From positions 9,466,488-9,530,487 of the forward strand of contig NC_079480.1 of assembly GCF_026230105.1 (NCBI RefSeq): DNA of 64,000 bases, in the 5' to 3' direction. Below are positions 24,780 to 36,440 of the stretch, piece after piece (within the stretch, counting starts at the first letter, position 1; each line of letters starts with the position of its first letter). The notes under the pieces are model-generated. The model saw only the letters and a list, made by a program, of their open reading frames with translations, had not been told where the DNA came from and did not search any database. The position numbers were made by a program, and so were the translations under genes. The DNA is from Diorhabda sublineata. Its lineage: Eukaryota; Arthropoda; Insecta; Coleoptera; Chrysomelidae.

Positions 24780-26300
24780 AAAGAATATTCTGTGCGATAG
24801 AAATAAAGAATAAGAGAGTGTGCTTATGGGCAATTTCACTCGATGTTTTTCGTTGCGCCCTGGCTAACAGCAACTGTTTGTGCAAGTTTTTCCTGTATCA
24901 AATTTGTGGTTTTAATGTTACACCTAATCTGGGACTATGAGGAGAATTAATCTATTAAAGAAGAACTTTTATAAAGATTTTCAAAATTTTTGAGTTGTCA
25001 TTAAATCAATTGTTATATTAGCCAGGAGTTTGATCGTCATTTATCATGTGCAGTGCGTTAATTTGTTAGCTTATCTCAAATTGTTACATAAACTATTGAA
25101 CCCGTTCCATAATGTTTATCAAATATAACGTGTTAAAAATGGTTTTGAAGAATAGATATAACAATTTTGAACAATTTTAGTTGTAAATCTCTATCATATA
25201 TATAATCATTATATTTATAATAATCAAATATGTTTTACATCATGAGATAAAGTATTATGCTTGATCAAAACTAATTTAAAATTGTTAAAATTAAAAATAT
25301 ACCAACCACAAGCTTTTTTGGCAAAAATTCAAGTACTAATCACAAATTATTTATAGATTATGTACCTACTCATCATTTCTGTGACTGGCAAGTAAGAGAA
25401 AAGATCATTAGATAACTATTCATCTAACTAAGAGTACTTCAGCTAAACATTTGTTCAGTACATTATATTTTTTTCTGAATACTGGGAATCCTATAATTCG
25501 AACGTGACAGTACATCTACAATCACATTTCGGCCTAAAAAGGTACTTAAAGTAGAAACGATGGAAGCATTCGATCACATGACTCAATCTACGATTTATCA
25601 AATACATATATACTATTGTCTTCTTCACAAGACATACGTATTAGTTTATTTAAATTGATAGTAGTAATAATAAAAAGAGACTACGATATAATTGACGTAA
25701 CGTGAATAACTGACCATACTAAGGATTGCATTTGATAGGAGCTTTGTTTACTGTGTTGTTTGTAGCGAATTTTCAGATTTAACAAGTGTTTATTGTTATA
25801 AAAATTTTAATTAATTCCACATCGGTAAGTATGAATATTATACATTATCTATTTGTAAACGTTTGACATTTCATAATAACTGAAATGACGTGAAACGGGA
25901 AGATTTCAATGCTTATTTTACTACTCATAGTGTTTATAATATTGTACAATTTCCAAAATTGTATCAAATAAGTGACTGATTATACTTGTAACGGTATATT
26001 AACCAATTATTTTCAGAAAACAGCTTAACTGGAAAATTTATTTGGGATTTAAGTATAAAAAATAGAGAATATAAGAACATTGATAGAACTAACCAATATT
26101 AGCTGGCAAATAAGCATGTTTTCTTGGAAAATATAGAGAAAATCGCGATAGTGTATTTTCAAGACAAGTTATTACAGGGTGTCTAGTAAAAGTTGAAAAT
26201 AAAATTTCTGTTTTTCCTCTGGATTTTCCACGTTGGTTTTCACATTTTTTCGATTGAAATTTTGTGAATTACACTTTTATTATGATGAATTTTATTTCAG
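24780..26300. other. AT-rich non-coding stretch
   Basis: No gene seen. TTCACATCG-like sequence followed by GTAAGTATG at 25825 would make a good splice donor for an untranslated exon, but nothing ties it to a gene. A CAGGGTGTC at about 26176 resembles a transposon terminus. Confidence 0.4.
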
Positions 26301-26329
26301 AAAATACAAGTATAATAAAATAAACAAGT

Positions 26330-26960
26330 TAGTTTTTTAATTTAACTAATTTTTTCTCCATTGCTCCATGCTGTTTTTGAGTCTCCAAGAATTTTTTCCT
26401 TTTTGTTTCCAGTTTTTTTAGTTTTCTTTTTTCACTTTCCAGCAAATCTTGTGCTTTTTTGTCTTTTTGTGCTGCGTAATATATTGAAGAGGCATTCCTC
26501 ATAGAGAATATTATAAATTTTTAAATTGGCTACATTTTTTAGTCCGCCAATCTTTTTAGACTACACCAATATTTGCATATACGTGATTCTTCTTCTAAGT
26601 TTTCAATCAAAATCTCCCTATTGACAGAAAATCCTCTTTGCTGTTGCAATGACGTAGGAAGAAGTTGCTCCATTTTTTTAAACTACTGTTTTCGATAATT
26701 TCTATCTAATCTATCATATCTGAAATAGTTTTTCATCTTATTTAGAGTGATTTGATTCGTAAGAATAATATCTCTAAAAGCCATGTCTGCTTCTTCCAAT
26801 GTAGTGGCGTTGCATCTGTTTGCAGTAAAAAAAATGTCAAATGGCTCAGAAATCAGTTGCATGAATAGTTTTAGACCGTTGTCAGTCTTATTGGGAATAA
26901 GGAAACTTATTGCTTTAGTTAATTTAAATACTAAAGGGCATTTTTCCAAAAGTTACACAA
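26330..26960 (-). mobile_element. hAT-like transposase relic, C-terminal region
   Basis: The minus-strand open frame at 26683-26949 (88 codons) leads, after a stop, into QQRGFSVNREILIENLEEES and then a long Lys/Glu/Gln-rich coiled-coil tail (ESEKRKLKKLETKRKKFLET). An '(x)RGFSVN' motif followed by ENL and a basic coiled coil ends a group of transposon-derived proteins in insects and molluscs related to hAT-type elements. Several stops make it dead. The superfamily name is inference. Confidence 0.45.
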
Positions 26961-27524
26961 TCGTACACATCATACAGTTTCTACAATCCTTGCGAAAGTT
27001 CAACATGTTCTTATCTTTGACGCCAATGCATGTTTTCAAAGCCGCTCTTGCCCTAAATCGATATCTTGCACTTTTTTGAGGTTGCAGAATAAACTATTGG
27101 TATCTTCATTAAAAATGTCTATTTTATAAATAGGAGAGCTAAATTTATCTCTTTTTAGAGTGTCCCACTGTGTGTCTCTGTTAGATATAAAGCTGTTGTT
27201 GATGTGCTTTTAATTGAGAAACACCCCTTTATAAACCGATAAAAACGGCATGGGAAGACACCAATTTTTGAAGATAAATCGTAATTCTAGGTAGGCAGTT
27301 CAGAATGATAATACTAGGTATCTACCTACAAGGTTGAAACAAAATATTTTTTATATTTAAACAAAACAGTGTTTTTTTTTGTTTTAAACTATTTTTATCG
27401 TTTTACAGAACTTTTTAAAAATTACTTCAAAGTACGTGCTCAAAATTTTTGGAAAATTTTTATTGTCTACTAGTTTGTTAGTAGAAGGATAGTTTAGGTA
27501 ATATATTAATGAATGGTTGATGTT

Positions 27525-27582
27525 TTTAAACATGTTTTAAACGTGTAAATAAATTTAAACATGTTTTAAACGTGTAAATAAA
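27525..27582. repeat. Exact tandem duplication, 29 bp x 2
   Basis: The unit TTTAAACATGTTTTAAACGT plus nine more bases is repeated exactly, head to tail, at 27525-27553 and 27554-27582. The unit is itself nearly palindromic around ACATGT. Confidence 0.93.
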
Positions 27583-27894
27583 AAAACCCTGACCTACTAT
27601 ACATATAACGTATTATTCGCTTACTTACCTTCGTAGTTCTTAAATAAATAAAACAAATCGGTAGGTAGCCTTGCACCAAATCTTAGCCACAATTCAAAAA
27701 TTAATCTTGTACAAAACAACATGAGAGAGTAAGAGTGCAGTTACGACATCAGTCGGAAGGTTTTTTAACTATACTATTAACATGCTATGCCTGGTTCGCT
27801 CATTCAAAATAGCTGAAAATTTGTGATTTATTAGAAAATTTCCATCGAACCCCCGGTTTTTAAGGTTCCTAGGCACCCTATTATATTTATAGAT

Positions 27895-28505
27895 GTAATA
27901 TGGATATATGCCAAAGGAAACAAATTAAGTTCTTGCTGGACAATAATGTTGTCGGTAACGGTAAATGTTTTATTATTGTTTGCGCTAGTTTATCAAAAGG
28001 ATTCGTAGAAATTGCCATTTTAGTGTTTTCCTCTAAATCATCGTCATCAGATTACCACGGGGAAATGAGAGTTAAATATTTACAAAGTGGATCGCAGCAC
28101 AGTTAATTCCTAATTGTTTCGAAAACATGGTCATGAAGTCTACCACACCACCATTGAAATTTTAATGCAATCAAACTTATTTGGGCCCACTACAAGACAT
28201 ATTTTAATAAGTATATTAGTAGAGACAAATATGATGTTGAAAAGGTCTTGACTATATGAAACGAGGTGTCGGAAAGTTGTAGTGCAAATGTTTGGAATAA
28301 TTGTGTTAGACATACCGAAAAAATATTTGAAGACTGGTTTACTCGAGAACGAAATTTGGTAAATATAGATATTGAACTAGTAATAACTAGTAATACTAGC
28401 GAAGTCAGCTCATATTTCGAATTGGATGAACTCTACAGCAAGATCTTCTGCTGCAATTCCACAGTCTTAGTCAAATATTCTGCTATTAACGTTACACGAG
28501 TGTGA
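27895..28505 (+). pseudogene. DDE transposase relic, Tc1/mariner-like
   Basis: A plus-strand frame at 27900-28106 gives VGNGKCFIIVCASLSKGFVE and SSDYHGEM, matching the core of an insect DDE transposase family in which a 'GxxxFFKSKSxxxDYHxEM' stretch precedes the second catalytic Asp. A shifted frame follows, with a degenerate form of the next motif; the frame at 28266-28505 gives VWNNCVRHTEKIFEDWF and an acidic tail, the usual C-terminus of this family. Frameshifts and stops break it. Confidence 0.5.
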
Positions 28506-28808
28506 ATCTAATGACGCTCCTAAAAATGATAATACTGCTAAATGTTTTTTAAGACGAAGTCTTATCGGTTGAGGGTTCTAATATAAATAAGTTTATAAAG
28601 TGTAAACAATCTAGCAAACGAAGTCATCAAAAGCGGACTGCCAATAAATAACAACATAACTGTGGAAGAAAGTATTAATCAAACAAAAATTAAGTTGAAA
28701 TAATTTGGAAGCACTTTTGGTACGAATATTGCATCTAGAAATCAACAAGATATACACAATTACATCCAGAAATTACCAGTTAATGCTGGTATAGGAAGTA
28801 CGACGATA

Positions 28809-29400
28809 TATTGAAAAATTCTTAGCCTACTATAGAACCAAACAAAATTTCAATGTCAAAATATTTTATAACTCAACATATTCTCCTATTAATTGGATAC
28901 ATTTATTAGAGCGAACCTGCAACGTCTCTAGACCTTTAAAAAAAAATGTTTCTTCTTGCTCTGCAAACCAGACCTCCACAGCTTTGATTACCTCCTCGTT
29001 GGAAGAAAATTTACGACCTTTTGAACTTTTTTTCAGATGAGAAAAGAGATGGAGGGTGTTCTAGTAATTCAAACCATAAATCACGAATTTTTTGCATGGC
29101 AACATGAGATTTGTGTGCAGGGACCTCTTTTGAAGCTTGCAGTCCAATTTTTCATGGTCGCATACGAAGGACATTGATCACCAAGGGTATTAAGCATTTC
29201 TTCGTAAATCTGCTTACCTCTTAACCCTTTTAAATACAGGTACTTTTTTCGATCTTCACAATTTCGCTGGGCATCTTTCTTCTTTTAATTTATTGCGTAA
29301 CTCTGGTTTACTTTTTTGACGTCAAACATTGTTCGTTGCTATGGTGACGCAAAATTTTGTTTATGCATGGAACTAATCTAGGCTAATTTAGTTAAGAAGA
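28809..29400 (-). mobile_element. Mariner family A/B, copy A (middle deleted)
   Basis: The terminal repeats contain TTAGCCTA and AACAAAATTT near 28824-28852 and their complement near 29350-29386, shared with the copy at 60891-61784. On the minus strand the N-terminal HTH (GLRGKQIYEEMLNTLGDQCP) jumps directly to the segment that follows the third catalytic residue (AHKSHVAMQKIRDLWFELLE) and to the C-terminus, with one stop and one frameshift. The DETWVH region and the second Asp are deleted. Confidence 0.78.
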
Positions 29401-29715
29401 CACCCATTTGATAAGACAAAATATTACTTCACTTTTATGAACTATATAAATATGTCACTATTCATATAAAATTCAAGTCATCCTGAAAAAACTCAGGTAT
29501 CCTGTAATAAACCTAATGGCTAATATTAATTTTGAATTTTGTAACTTATTCACCCTATATAACAATATTTTTATCAAAAGAGTTTTGGTAAATATATCGA
29601 TGTAAACCTTATAAATTAAATACAAACTTAAATTTCTTTTTTAATTACCAATTCGTAAAATGCCGACCTTTGGAATATTAGTCATAACGATTATTTCTAA
29701 TGAGACAGAAATTTT

Positions 29716-29790
29716 GATGGTGTAAAGACTACAAGGTGTGTTCTCGCGCAGGGAGAGGTATTTCCATTTCCATTGGCCATATTGTTCTTC
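29716..29790 (+). mobile_element. Fragment of the P-like MITE family
   Basis: GATGGTGTAAAGACTACAAG and the bases after it match the left terminal repeat of the MITE at 34399-34560 with one difference in the first 26 positions. The interior diverges quickly and no right terminus was found, so it is a partial copy. Confidence 0.55.
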
Positions 29791-30259
29791 TGGCCAATCA
29801 ATTCAAAGCGGGTATTTGAATTTTTTCGTTTTGATTGTTATGAACGAAACGTTGAGCAGCGAATGTGATACAAAACTTCAACATAGTCTTGAATAAATAA
29901 ATAATAATTAATATATTCACGCCCAAGCAACAAAAGTTGCTTCTGATCACTAACAGAGTAATTTCTACCAATGATTAAAGAAATCACTCGATATTCATAA
30001 TTGAACAAGAGCATTGGATGGTTGGAAGGGTTTAAAAAAAGTAATGGTATATATTTCAAGGCAATTTGTGGAGAAAGGTTTCCATAAACATACGGTAAGT
30101 ACTTTTAGTAGTTAGTTGTGAGATGTGCAAGGTCAAAGTATTAAAGATCAAATAAGTCTTAAATAAAAGTTTTGTGAACAATAAAGTATGTGGCAACTGT
30201 GTCTTTTAGACCATCAACTACTCGATTTGCAAATTTGGTAAACGTCCTACTAGAGCCTA

Positions 30260-30460
30260 GCATAGAAATAGGCTAAACAGTTGAAAAGAGACGGCCAATT
30301 TATCAACAGATGCTCAAAAAATGATTGTTTTTAACCTACTTTGAAGTCGAGGAATGTCCATAAGGGATGCTATCCAGGAAATAAAGTTTTTGACGAGTAC
30401 AGATTACACTCTACAAAATTGCAAAGCAAAGTGTGACAATGTAACTTTTGTTCTAGTTTC
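30260..30460 (+). pseudogene. Possible transposase HTH relic
   Basis: Frames give STDAQKMIVFNLL and, after stops, a segment ending LYKIAKQ. This resembles the N-terminal helix-turn-helix of the insect DDE family represented at 27895-28505. Too degenerate to be sure. Confidence 0.28.
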
Positions 30461-30738
30461 TCAGTTACAAATAAAACTTTGAAGCAACAAATTCATCTTT
30501 GGATTTAATTTTACTGAAATTATCTTCGCTTGTTATATTAAGTACAATTCTTAATAACTTCTTATATATATTTGTATCCAAATTATGGTTTTACAAAGTT
30601 TGAGGTTGTTGAAGAAATGAATTTGTTATGAACCTTCCACTCCATTCAAATAATGCAATAAAATCTTCGTATCATTTCTAAAACGTCCCATATTTACATT
30701 CTACAATTGAAGTTTAAAATCAAAGTAAATTTAGTAAA

Positions 30739-31195
30739 ATGTGTGGTGATACCACTCTGTATTCGCTGATGGTAAGTTTTTCTAAAATATTTTTAACTTC
30801 GCTTTTTATATATAATGCTCACAAAACTCCAATTATCTTCAATTATAAGTCAATTTTGTATACTTATTTTCGTGTAAATTTGTATTTTCTATTTATTTAG
30901 GGAACAGGACGGATAGAATAGAATAGGTACCTGTACAACTATATTTAAAAATATATATAAATTCAATTTTTCATATATTAGAAAACAAGCTCCTTTTTAT
31001 TCATATCTGTTAAACCTACTCGTTCCTTCTTTAGCAAATTTTATCTGTGTTCCCGTTTCCTTCCTCATTTTTTTTTTCGCCGTTCTACAGCTGGCAGGTT
31101 GGGGTCTGACTACCATCAAAGATTTAACCAGTACACCAACATTATCAACACACCAAATTCAACTCCAAAAACTTGGAATTCAATTGAGAGCTTAA
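30739..31195 (+). other. Candidate two-exon ORF with serine-protease-like AGWG motif
   Basis: ATG at 30739 opens 11 codons (MCGDTTLYSLM) ending exactly at a GTAAGT donor (30772). After an acceptor (CGCCGTTCTACAG, ending 31090) an in-phase frame continues LAGWGLTTIKDLTS for 34 residues to TAA at 31193-31195. Chymotrypsin-like proteases carry a conserved AGWG-x-T at the corresponding place, but there is no catalytic triad, so at best it is a fragment of such a gene or a protease pseudogene. Confidence 0.22.
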
Positions 31196-32070
31196 CAATT
31201 CCGGCATTTCATACATAAGTCCCAGTTCTTATCTTAAATATATAGAAATTTGTCGTGCTCTCTTGGTTACGCAGTTGATGTGAATTTTATTACTTTCTAA
31301 TAAATTTATTTTTTACTAAAACCTTTTTTATTGTTCTTTAAATATTAATTTGGAGAATCGTGTCCAGAGATAATTTATTTAAATTTTATTAATTTAATTC
31401 AAAATGTGTTTCCAGCTTTTCCACCTTTTTTATTCACTTCTAACTTCGTTCATTAAAAACCTGGTGGCGTCCAATTTCATATCAATCGTTCACACCTTCT
31501 AAGTTATTCATATACTTTAACTAAGATTGATACTATATCCTGAGGAAGAGTCCCTAACCGGTAAAGTCAGGTTACAAGGTATCAACAATTTCAAAGTTTA
31601 TTACAGAAAAGAAGGTGTTCAACATGTTATTAAATTTATAGAGGGCAATCAGTACCTACAAATCAATGTTTTTCGGGCGTTGAGGTTTGCTAGGAAAGCT
31701 TTCCTGTGACCAAAACTTCTACAGCAAACTGCTTTAGAAATATGGATTCAAATCTGAAGTAACTGTATCTGAAAGCTTATAAGAGAAGGACGAAAATTTA
31801 GCAATTGATCCTGAATATTGGAACCTAGCCATCAGCAACGAGAATAATCAACAGGCAACATTCATTTTCTAATCATCGACGACGTTTTAATAGTTTCAGG
31901 AGAACTTGCTGCAAGCGACATTATTCATGCCTTCTCGTCTTCTTCATTAGAAAATGAACATGCATAAATAGGCACGGAAGTAAATTTAGTAAAAATTTCT
32001 AAACGCGAAGCAGTAAAAACTCTAAGAACTTTAAGACCAGCTCGATAATTTTTGAAACTAAAAAATAAAT

Positions 32071-33164
32071 GGTAGAATGGAACTCATTGGGAAAAATGGG
32101 AAAATATAATAAAAATGAAATGGAAAATATTTTACCGGTGATCTTAGGTCGAGAAGTGGAAGGGGGTGAGTTTTTAAGATTACAAAACGGTTTATCTCGA
32201 TTTCCGGCAAAACTACAAGTCCTATAGAAAAAAGTCGGAAAGTTTCAAGTTTTTGACTTTTTTTATCTTTTACAAAAAACATTTTTTTTCGCGAAACTTG
32301 TTCCGAACACACTCTCATTTAGTTGATTTGAAATATTAATTTTTTCACTTTATTTCTGTTTTTTGTTCATCGAAATCTCTACTTTCTGATGATGTTAAAA
32401 AATACTACCATCACCATAGTGAATTTCTCCAGAAAGGCCATAAAAAAACAAAAAAAAAATTCGCAACCGATAATTTTTTTCAATTATTATGTACAATTTT
32501 TAGCTATTCATTGATATTTCACTTTCTAAACATGAAATTCCATGTTACATTAATGAACATGAGTAATTAGAGTGTAAAATTTCAATAAACAACTAAAAAT
32601 TGTAGATAATGATTGAAAAAAATTTACGGATGCGAGTTTTTTTTTGTTTCTTATGCCTTTTCTGGAGAAATTTTCTATGTTGATGATAATATTTTTTGTA
32701 CAATCAGAAAGTAGAGACTTCGACAAAGATCTCAATGGCCCTTGAAAAATGGCTAATATTTTGACGGGTAATTTTTGGGTACTTTTTCGATATTGATTCC
32801 ATATAAAATGAAGATTTTAAAACAAATAAATTAGAGTGTTTCGGACATAAAAAGATAAGTTTCCACCGTCAAAAAAATGTTTTTTTTTGTAAGAGGTAAG
32901 TGAAAAAAGTATGAATACAAAAGTTGTAGTTTTTTATTACCTACAATTTTACCATTTGAATTTTTTCTATAGGCCCTGCAGTTTTCTCGGAAATCGAGAT
33001 AAATCACTTTTCACCCTTAAAAACTCACCCACTTCCCCTTCCCGACCTCTGATCGCTAGTAAATTATTTTATCTATTTTTATTATATTCTCCTCTTTTTA
33101 AATGGGTTTAATCCAACTATCATTTTTTTTTTCATTTTTTTATCATTTTCAATGAATTCTACCC
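32071..33164. repeat. ~1.1 kb foldback element (imperfect giant palindrome)
   Basis: The left half pairs in reverse complement with the right half almost to the centre. Matching blocks: 32071 with 33164 (GGTAGAAT), 32137-32233 with 32961-33058, 32259-32300 with 32868-32900, and 32377-32500 with 32590-32716. The pivot is near 32530-32560. The arms differ by indels and scattered substitutions. No transposase is encoded, so it is a non-autonomous foldback element or a very long hairpin. Confidence 0.88.
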
Positions 33165-33210
33165 AGGTCTATTAGCACAATTATTTTGAAATGAAATCAA
33201 ATGGTTACCG

Positions 33211-33248
33211 AAGCATATTTGATAAAATTAAGCATATTTGATAAAATT
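33211..33248. repeat. Exact tandem duplication, 19 bp x 2
   Basis: AAGCATATTTGATAAAATT is repeated head to tail at 33211-33229 and 33230-33248, just beyond the foldback element. Confidence 0.93.
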
Positions 33249-34008
33249 CATAACATCGCACGAGTCTTGTTTGCTGATAATTTTGTTTTCATATTTGTAC
33301 TATTCATAAAAAAACGTGGTTTACTATTTTTGTTTATTGTATTTGTAATTTATTTTGAATAAAAATCATTTATTACATAACACGTTATTCTATTTAATAA
33401 TCGCAACTTTATAACTGAAATAACCTATATTCTAATCTTCATTAATGGATCCCTCTGTAAATGAGACATATGAGACACCGGGGTAAGTACCATACCTCTA
33501 TAAGTGAAACCGATTTGCAGGTCTTTAATGTTTAACTTTTGAGACGAATGTTGAACCAGAAGGTTAATTCTAGGCAATGATAAATCAAAAACGTGTAATT
33601 CGAGTGGATTAACAAACAAGTACTGTTAGAAACGAGATGTTACAATATAACAAACCTTATATCTGTCACTTTTATTCACCATTATATATCGTTATCAAGC
33701 ATACGTACTACGGTCGCCAACAGTTTGTAGATCAGTTTCGACATGTCAGATACTGTTAGTGGTTGTTAAATGTGTACATTAAAAATATACCAGTAATTTT
33801 GAAGATATGGTTTTATTAAGTTCCCACTAATTGGAGACCCCTCATATGATTATCTGTTCAGTTTCCTAGACAAACACCTTATAACTTCAACTTTTTAAAA
33901 GTTTTGCTCTTTTGTGTTCAGTCATTATTTCTATAACCTTAACTTTGGACGTTGAATTATGTTCATCCTTCTTACATCTATTAATAAAAAAATAATTTTG
34001 GTACTCAC

Positions 34009-34182
34009 CTTTTTGAGTGTCCGGTTGTACAGATTCACTTTGTGCCCAGAATTGATCAAATTCTTCACTATGCCCATTCCTATAGTGCCCAATCCAATAA
34101 ATCCGAATGTAAGATCTGAAGCTAAGATGTCTTTTGTTTTCAGCAATTCAGAAAATGTATTCAGGTCAACAGCAGGAGAATC
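34009..34182 (-). CDS. Ndf: GLYR1/NPAC/Ndf-type protein, exon with Rossmann glycine motif
   Basis: The minus-strand exon is bounded by TTTTCAG (ending at 34183) and GTGAGTAC (from 34008). It is 174 nt, 58 codons, phase 0 at both ends. It encodes DSPAVDLNTF, a linker, and then GFIGLGTIGMGIVKNL with NSGHKV and NRT, the N-terminal NAD(P)-binding motif of beta-hydroxyacid dehydrogenases. In GLYR1 (NPAC; Drosophila Ndf) this domain follows an N-terminal PWWP domain and acts as a catalytically dead tetramerising module in a nuclear protein that binds nucleosomes and aids transcription. That assignment rests on this motif plus the Ser/Lys-rich exon at 35276-35431 immediately upstream. I found no later exons to the left, so the remaining dehydrogenase exons are absent from the window or missed. 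Confidence 0.82.
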
Positions 34183-34398
34183 CTGAAAACGATAGTTTGG
34201 TGAAAAACTATACTTTTTTATACAAACATAAATAAAACAATATAGTTTTGGTTAGTTCATATAAACTTTTGTTATAATTCAAAATTCAAAAATTTTGTAG
34301 GTAGTTTAAACATTTTAGTAAGGCCGCCATATTGCGTGACGTCATAGGTGTAAAATAAACACTGAACATATGATATAAAGTAAATACGACAGTTATTC

Positions 34399-34560
34399 CA
34401 TGATGTAAAGACTACAAGGTGTGCTATTGCGCATCAGCTGGGAAGCAGCCAATGAGATTTTGCTCCCAAATTGGCGCGTCGTTTTGGGTCTTGAGAGATG
34501 CGCAGAACGAGTCGAAAATGAGCTCTCGGGAAGAGCATATCTTGTAGTCTTTACATCATG
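34399..34560. mobile_element. 162 bp MITE with P-element-like ends
   Basis: 27 bp terminal inverted repeats begin CATGATGTAAAGACTACAAG and match with two differences. Flanking octamers AGTTATTC (34391-34398) and AATTATTC (34561-34568) fit an 8 bp target duplication with one change. Drosophila P-element ends also begin CATGATG and duplicate 8 bp. No coding capacity. It lies in the intron between the two Ndf exons. Confidence 0.75.
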
Positions 34561-35275
34561 AATTATTCTATCGGTTATTCTAAAATAATTATTATTATCA
34601 AACTTTGAATAATTTGAAAATGGTATATAAATCGAGTTTGCACCAGAATGTAAAAGATCTGATAAAGTTTTTTCTTTATGATGCCAAGAAATTCGAATAC
34701 ACTACAAACAAAAATGGTTTGAAAGTGTTGGTCGTTTTGACGAGCTTGCGAGATGTAATTATTTTTGTTGTTAGAATCATTATAATGTAAGTATGATTTA
34801 AATTCAACTTAGTTTAATATTTTATAGTGATTAAATTTATTATGCTTTTGATTTTTAACGTGATTATGTAATAATGTAAAACCTTAACCTATAAAAGGTT
34901 TATTAACTTGATTCTTATATGAAAATAAAATTGTTCTATATATACGTAAGTAATAAATGAAAACTATATTATAACAGCACACGCTATGTTGCCGGCAACG
35001 ATAACCTCGTAATCATCAACCAGACGATTGCTCAATGTTTTTATTAAACCTATGACACAACGATTTTCAATTAAATATTTAGATATCATTTTCTCAATTT
35101 TAATTAAATATTATACTTTGACATCATTTCATATCAAGAAGTTATGAAATAAACAAAAAATGCCTACTGCTGATTTTCGCCAAAAAAACCTGAATCAAAA
35201 TCATTTGCTCTAGATCATCAGAAAAGAACATATGAAATCAGTTTCTTGTATAATAAAGGTACTATTTTTACTTAC

Positions 35276-35431
35276 CGGAGCGTCCAAAATTGAAGGGCGA
35301 TTCAAAATTTCGGTACCAACATCACTGATTCCATTCTCATTAAAACGAGGAGAGCCTCTTGATCTTTTTACTGAGGGCGTCGAATTTTTTGTGGAACTGG
35401 CATCTGAATTTTGTCTCTTGACTGGAGCAGC
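35276..35431 (-). CDS. Ndf: GLYR1/NPAC/Ndf-type protein, basic linker exon
   Basis: The acceptor GGTTCTAG ends at 35432; the donor GTAAGTA starts at 35275. The exon is 156 nt, 52 codons, phase 0 at both ends, and joins in frame to the exon at 34009-34182. It encodes AAPVKRQNSDASS, then a Lys/Ser/Pro-rich segment (SVKRSRGSPRF), then LNRPSILDAP. This suits the disordered nuclear linker between the PWWP and dehydrogenase-like domains. The upstream PWWP exons were not found in the window. Confidence 0.75.
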
Positions 35432-35639
35432 CTAGAACCAATAAGTATAAAAAGTTAAGTATCATTTCATACATATGCAATATTATGCAATGAAATATTC
35501 AGCCATATCAATATTTCTGAGTAATTGATGTTTGTATTTGTTCAAAAAATTAATAAATTATTATTTCTACAAAAATGAAATTATTCATTGAAAACAACGA
35601 AACCTAAACTATTTTGGTACACGTTACTATTCAAATATC

Positions 35640-36440
35640 TCCATAAAAAGAAATAAAGAGGAGTCAAATAAAGGCGGTCATTTTATTGTTCCTTTTCGAC
35701 CTATCTATCGATTTTGGAAAGATGTTATTCAAGTAATTGCGTACGAAGACAGCATATTGTGAAGGCGCACTATCTTTCTGCAGCTGTGTATCATTTCTGT
35801 TTAGAAACAACCGGTTCAATCCGGGGAGCAAGAAGTTATGAAGGGGGATCTGTTAAAGTTTCTTCAAAAAAGTATGGTCCAATTCTAATATCTATTATTG
35901 ACGCCCAAACATTAACTTTTATTGAGTATTGAGTACGGTATTCTTGTATCCAGAGTGAATTTCCTGAAGCCCAGTATCGACAAGTCTGATGACCTTTTAG
36001 TATTTTTTTGAAAATATCGGATTTCTATGTGTGCTGCTGATTGTGCTCCATTCTAATTTCATAAAATTCAATTTGTCTATCAAAATCTTCTTCCATAAGT
36101 TCTTGTACTAAACTTACTTGGTAGGGATGCCACTTTTCCTTCTTTAGTTTGCCATGAACTGGTATTAGACTTATCTTAAAAAACTAACAAACACGAACAT
36201 CTAGTTGTTTGTTTTCAGATATTGCTTTCCTACTACCTTTATGGAGGTTTTTGACATGATCCGTTAATTTCTTCTCAATTTTGCTTACAGTGGTTTGTAA
36301 AATTGATTCTCGGTTAGGGTATTTATTGTACATACTTCTTTCTACGTACGGGTTTAATCTCCCCATCCAATCATTATTAGAATTTCAATTCTTTGGGTTT
36401 CAGACAGCTTCATGTTGATAGATAAAAAGACTTTTTAAAT
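35640..36440 (-). pseudogene. Insect HTH/DDE transposase relic, copy 1
   Basis: The minus-strand frame at 36184-36366 encodes NKYPNRESILQTTVSKIEKK, an N-terminal HTH also seen in the copy at 45340-46200 (STVSKIEKKFRETEHVKN). Later frames give EKWHPYQVSLVQEL and further degraded pieces as far as DRLYLTPLYFFLWRYL, the C-terminal DDE signature. So the whole length is represented but broken many times. The family is a Tc1/mariner-related insect group with a 'MAHLSxTQRIEILIM' start. Confidence 0.65.
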
